Assembly: GCA_900553065.1 (NCBI GenBank)
Contig: USBZ01000018.1
Span: 1 to 38,372 of the forward strand
DNA: 38,372 nucleotides
Direction of reading: 5' to 3'
Origin: an uncultured Desulfovibrio sp.
Lineage (GTDB): Bacteria; Desulfobacterota; Desulfovibrionia; Desulfovibrionales; Desulfovibrionaceae
The notes under the pieces are model-generated. The model was not told where the DNA came from. It searched no databases and worked only from the letters and a program-made list of their open reading frames with translations. The translations under genes were made by a program, and so were the position numbers. Shown piece by piece: positions 37,929 through 38,372 of this stretch (position 1 is its first letter; each line of letters begins with the position of its first letter).

Positions 37929-38372
37929 GTGCAGACAGCCATTCTGACTCTTCATGTTATCGTATGCATCATCCTTGTCGTGCTGGTGCTTCTTCAGTCC
38001 GGCCGTGAAGGCATGGGCGTCATCTTCGGCGGTGGCGGCAACAGCTCCGTGTTCGGCAGTGCAGGCGCCGGCGGCGTTCTCGCCAAGCTGACCACGTTCC
38101 TGGCCATCATCTTCATCTGCACCTCTCTGGGGTACAACATCATGACCAGCTCCACCCGTACTTCTCAGGAGTCCGTGCTGGATGTGCAGTTTGAAGAAGT
38201 GCCCGCTGCTCCCGCTCCTGCCGCGGCCGAGGCTCCTGCGCCGGCCGCCCCTGAACAGGCTGCTCCTGCTGCGCCCGCTCCCGAGGCGGCTGCCCCCGCT
38301 GAAGCTCAGGCTCCTGCGGCTGAACAGCCCGCCGCTCAGGCCGCTCCCGCTGCCGAGCAGACTGCCGAGCCT
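37929..38372 (+). CDS. secG: Preprotein translocase subunit SecG (3' end outside window)
   Basis: SecG is the small inner-membrane subunit of the SecYEG export channel. The frame opens with GTG 37929, with AAGGAG about nine bases upstream, and reads MQTAILTLHVIVCIILVVLVLLQ, then SGREGMGVIFGGGGNSSVFGS and a second hydrophobic helix LTTFLAIIFICTSLGYNI. Both helices and the glycine-rich linker match the family. From about residue 95 a low-complexity Ala/Pro/Glu tail runs past the end of the window, 148 codons so far with no stop. Standard SecG is about 75-130 residues, so this is an extended version, as often seen in Desulfovibrio. Confidence 0.93.
   Translation, partial: MQTAILTLHVIVCIILVVLVLLQSGREGMGVIFGGGGNSSVFGSAGAGGVLAKLTTFLAIIFICTSLGYNIMTSSTRTSQESVLDVQFEEVPAAPAPAAAEAPAPAAPEQAAPAAPAPEAAAPAEAQAPAAEQPAAQAAPAAEQTAEP

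Noticed and set aside
1..38372. CRISPR arrays, insertion sequences or prophage
   Set aside because: No regularly spaced repeats, transposase, integrase or phage genes were seen on either strand.

Overview
The window looks like chromosomal DNA from a Desulfovibrionaceae-type anaerobe (Desulfovibrio, Bilophila or Mailhella-like). The main evidence is a periplasmic selenocysteine formate dehydrogenase operon with a cytochrome c3-like multiheme partner (19156-24442). GC-rich coding sequence, strong Shine-Dalgarno sites and short operons on both strands agree. This placement is inferred from gene content, not from a database search. No CRISPR array, IS element, prophage or integrase gene was seen, so this is mostly ordinary core genome.

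Layout. 172-3646: a histidine phosphatase, then molybdate uptake split into modA (+) convergent with modBC (-). 4195-5487: a FadL-type outer-membrane channel. 5895-8864: a lipoprotein, tRNA-Arg(CCG), rho and pth, all on the minus strand. 9037-9945: prmA. 10162-16040: a minus-strand run of an RpoH-like sigma factor, a TPR lipoprotein, a second lipoprotein, rpiB and radA. 16207-18434: a TlpA-like thioredoxin, hpt, a zinc-ribbon membrane protein and tRNA-Phe. 19156-24442: fdnG (in-frame TGA = Sec), fdnH, fdhE and a cytochrome with five heme motifs. 25026-26390: two identical CAU-anticodon tRNA genes flanking a manganese-type pyrophosphatase gene. 26478-29571: uppP behind a TetR regulator, a divergent AI-2E-family permease and a small conserved-looking protein. 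30317-34965: queD coupled to a short methyltransferase-like gene, and dnaE. 35101-38372: a small membrane protein, an HD hydrolase, a YmdB-type phosphoesterase, tpiA and the start of secG.

How the parts fit. ModABC would supply the Mo or W needed by formate dehydrogenase. FdnGH oxidises formate in the periplasm and would pass electrons to the c-type cytochrome; FdhE is its maturation factor. The rest is housekeeping: transcription termination, tRNA and ribosome maintenance, DNA replication and repair, sugar phosphate metabolism, cell-wall lipid recycling and protein export.

No complete unknown system was found. The most interesting items are: a formate-dehydrogenase cytochrome with exactly 10 Cys and 10 His and a CX5CH motif; a possible ~150-nt small RNA with its own promoter and terminator opposite modA (919-1070); tandem hairpins between fdnH and fdhE; a terminator-like hairpin in the rho leader; a long imperfect inverted repeat in a 0.7-kb gene-free stretch (18632-18678); a methyltransferase-like protein without a SAM-binding half, coupled to queD; and a YmdB-family protein with a ~45-residue insertion.
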